A stretch of 7,091 nucleotides of DNA from Flavobacteriales bacterium (GTDB lineage Bacteria > Bacteroidota > Bacteroidia > Flavobacteriales_F > PHOS-HE28). Below the pieces are notes generated by a model. The model was given only the letters and a program-made list of their open reading frames with translations. It did not search any database and was not told the DNA's origin. Below are positions 6,686 to 7,091 of the stretch, piece after piece (position 1 is the first letter of the stretch; every line of letters starts with the position of its first letter). Both the position numbers and the translations under genes were made by a program. The stretch covers positions 1 to 7,091 of the forward strand of contig JALOLX010000060.1 in the NCBI GenBank assembly GCA_025455765.1. The letters run 5' to 3'.

Positions 6686-6764
6686 ATCGTCCCCAGGGGT
6701 GACCTCGCACGCATTGACCGGTCTTAAGGACGACCTTTGTTTTCCTCTTGCTCGCTCGATCATC
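6686..6764. promoter_or_regulatory. Divergent promoter region between the AraC-type and beta-barrel genes
   Basis: These 79 bases should carry the promoters of both divergent genes if the GTG start at 6685 is right. On the + strand GACCTTTG (6732-6739) matches TAnnTTTG except for the first base and would place transcription start near 6746, about 20 bases before the right-hand ATG; a TTG at 6714-6716 is 15 bases upstream, a little closer than usual for a -33 element. Palindromes GACCGGTC (6716-6723) and CTTAAG (6723-6728) and the near-palindrome CCCC-A-GGGG (6691-6699) overlap this region and could be operator or structure elements. All of this is by eye. Confidence 0.35.
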
Positions 6765-7091
6765 ATGCGTTCATCGATCCTTTCGCTGGCGGCTTTTGCG
6801 CTGTGGGCCCTGGCTCCGGCCATACACGCTCAATCCTTCGACCTCGAGCAGTTCGATCAACTCTTTCGGCCGCGCCTGCGGCTGGATGCACGCTACACGC
6901 CTGGCGTAGCGTTCACCGATCGGCCTGGCAGCTTCGAGGAGCGCGGGGCAACGGGTGTGCTCACCATTCCGCTGTGGAAGAAGTGGACCGCCGGTGTGGA
7001 ACTGAACCTGCTCGGCGATACGTGGAAGGACCTGTTGAAGAACAGTGTGCGTGTGCGCGCCTCGCAAGTGTTGCTGAACGCCCGCTACACC
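6765..7091 (+). CDS. Secreted protein, probable outer-membrane beta-barrel (3' partial)
   Basis: An open frame from ATG 6765-6767 runs off the right edge after 109 codons. The protein begins with a classical Sec signal peptide: MRSS, a hydrophobic core (ILSLAAFALWALAPAI) and an AHA-type cleavage site, IHA followed by QSFDLEQF, near residue 22. The mature part alternates polar and hydrophobic residues in short strands separated by turns (LRLDARYTPGVAFTDRPG, then ATGVLTIPLWKKWTAGVELNLLGDTW, then SVRVRASQVLLNARYT), the pattern of an outer-membrane barrel. It may belong to the uncharacterised DUF6268-like barrels of Bacteroidota, but that is a recollection, not a search. It is divergent from the 7TM-AraC gene, and such pairs often have a regulator-target relation; this is inference. 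Codon use agrees with the neighbouring real genes. Confidence 0.72.
   Translation, partial: MRSSILSLAAFALWALAPAIHAQSFDLEQFDQLFRPRLRLDARYTPGVAFTDRPGSFEERGATGVLTIPLWKKWTAGVELNLLGDTWKDLLKNSVRVRASQVLLNARYT

Noticed and set aside
6255..6710. A 151-codon open frame on the - strand in another frame of the AraC-type gene
   Set aside because: It lies fully within the membrane-helix coding region and its translation has no membrane or domain pattern.
5365..6723. Shared ACCGGT palindrome core upstream of the YceI gene (5365-5372) and in the AraC/barrel divergent region (6716-6723), as a common operator
   Set aside because: The same six bases also occur inside coding sequence near 221 and 3129, so the count is not above chance for a 7-kb GC-rich window.

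Overview
The window looks like a stretch of a GC-rich member of the Bacteroidota. The reasons are a ferredoxin-dependent 2-oxoglutarate oxidoreductase beta subunit of the KorB type, an ECF sigma factor whose region 4 ends in an AAKTRKYKC motif, a zinc-less anti-sigma protein with a ZU5-like ectodomain, a seven-helix membrane protein fused to an AraC-type DNA-binding domain, and one good match to the Bacteroidota -7 promoter element (TAnnTTTG). The species cannot be read from the sequence. No rRNA, tRNA, insertion sequence, CRISPR array or prophage gene is visible.

Layout. On the + strand, the 3' part of korB (1-961) runs in from the left edge. It converges on five consecutive transcription blocks on the - strand. 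A 10-bp imperfect hairpin (963-985) sits between korB and the first of these and may terminate both directions. In - strand transcription order, from right to left, the - strand genes are: a 7TM-AraC regulator (5462-6685), a YceI-family lipoprotein (4256-5308), an ECF sigma factor (3629-4195), a very large single-pass anti-sigma-like protein (1580-3625), then a small antitoxin (1280-1516) overlapping a RelE/ParE toxin (1003-1302). At the right edge a + strand gene (6765 onward), divergent from the AraC gene, encodes a secreted protein, probably an outer-membrane beta-barrel, cut by the window end.

How the genes may work together. The sigma and anti-sigma genes are three bases apart and are almost certainly one unit: the anti-sigma N-terminus (cytoplasm) should hold the sigma factor while its roughly 590-residue periplasmic part senses or binds something. 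The YceI lipoprotein lies 60 bases upstream in the same orientation, so it could be co-transcribed or be a target of the sigma factor. The 7TM-AraC protein is probably a membrane-embedded receptor-regulator and could control the divergent beta-barrel gene. The toxin-antitoxin pair is an independent two-gene module with its own candidate promoter. KorB is central metabolism and unrelated to the envelope theme.

The least conventional elements are the 681-residue anti-sigma-like protein with its coiled-coil and WW-containing C-terminal region, and the unassigned N-terminal domain of the YceI lipoprotein. I see no evidence strong enough to call a wholly new system; the envelope-sensing cluster 1580-5308 is the best candidate for follow-up.
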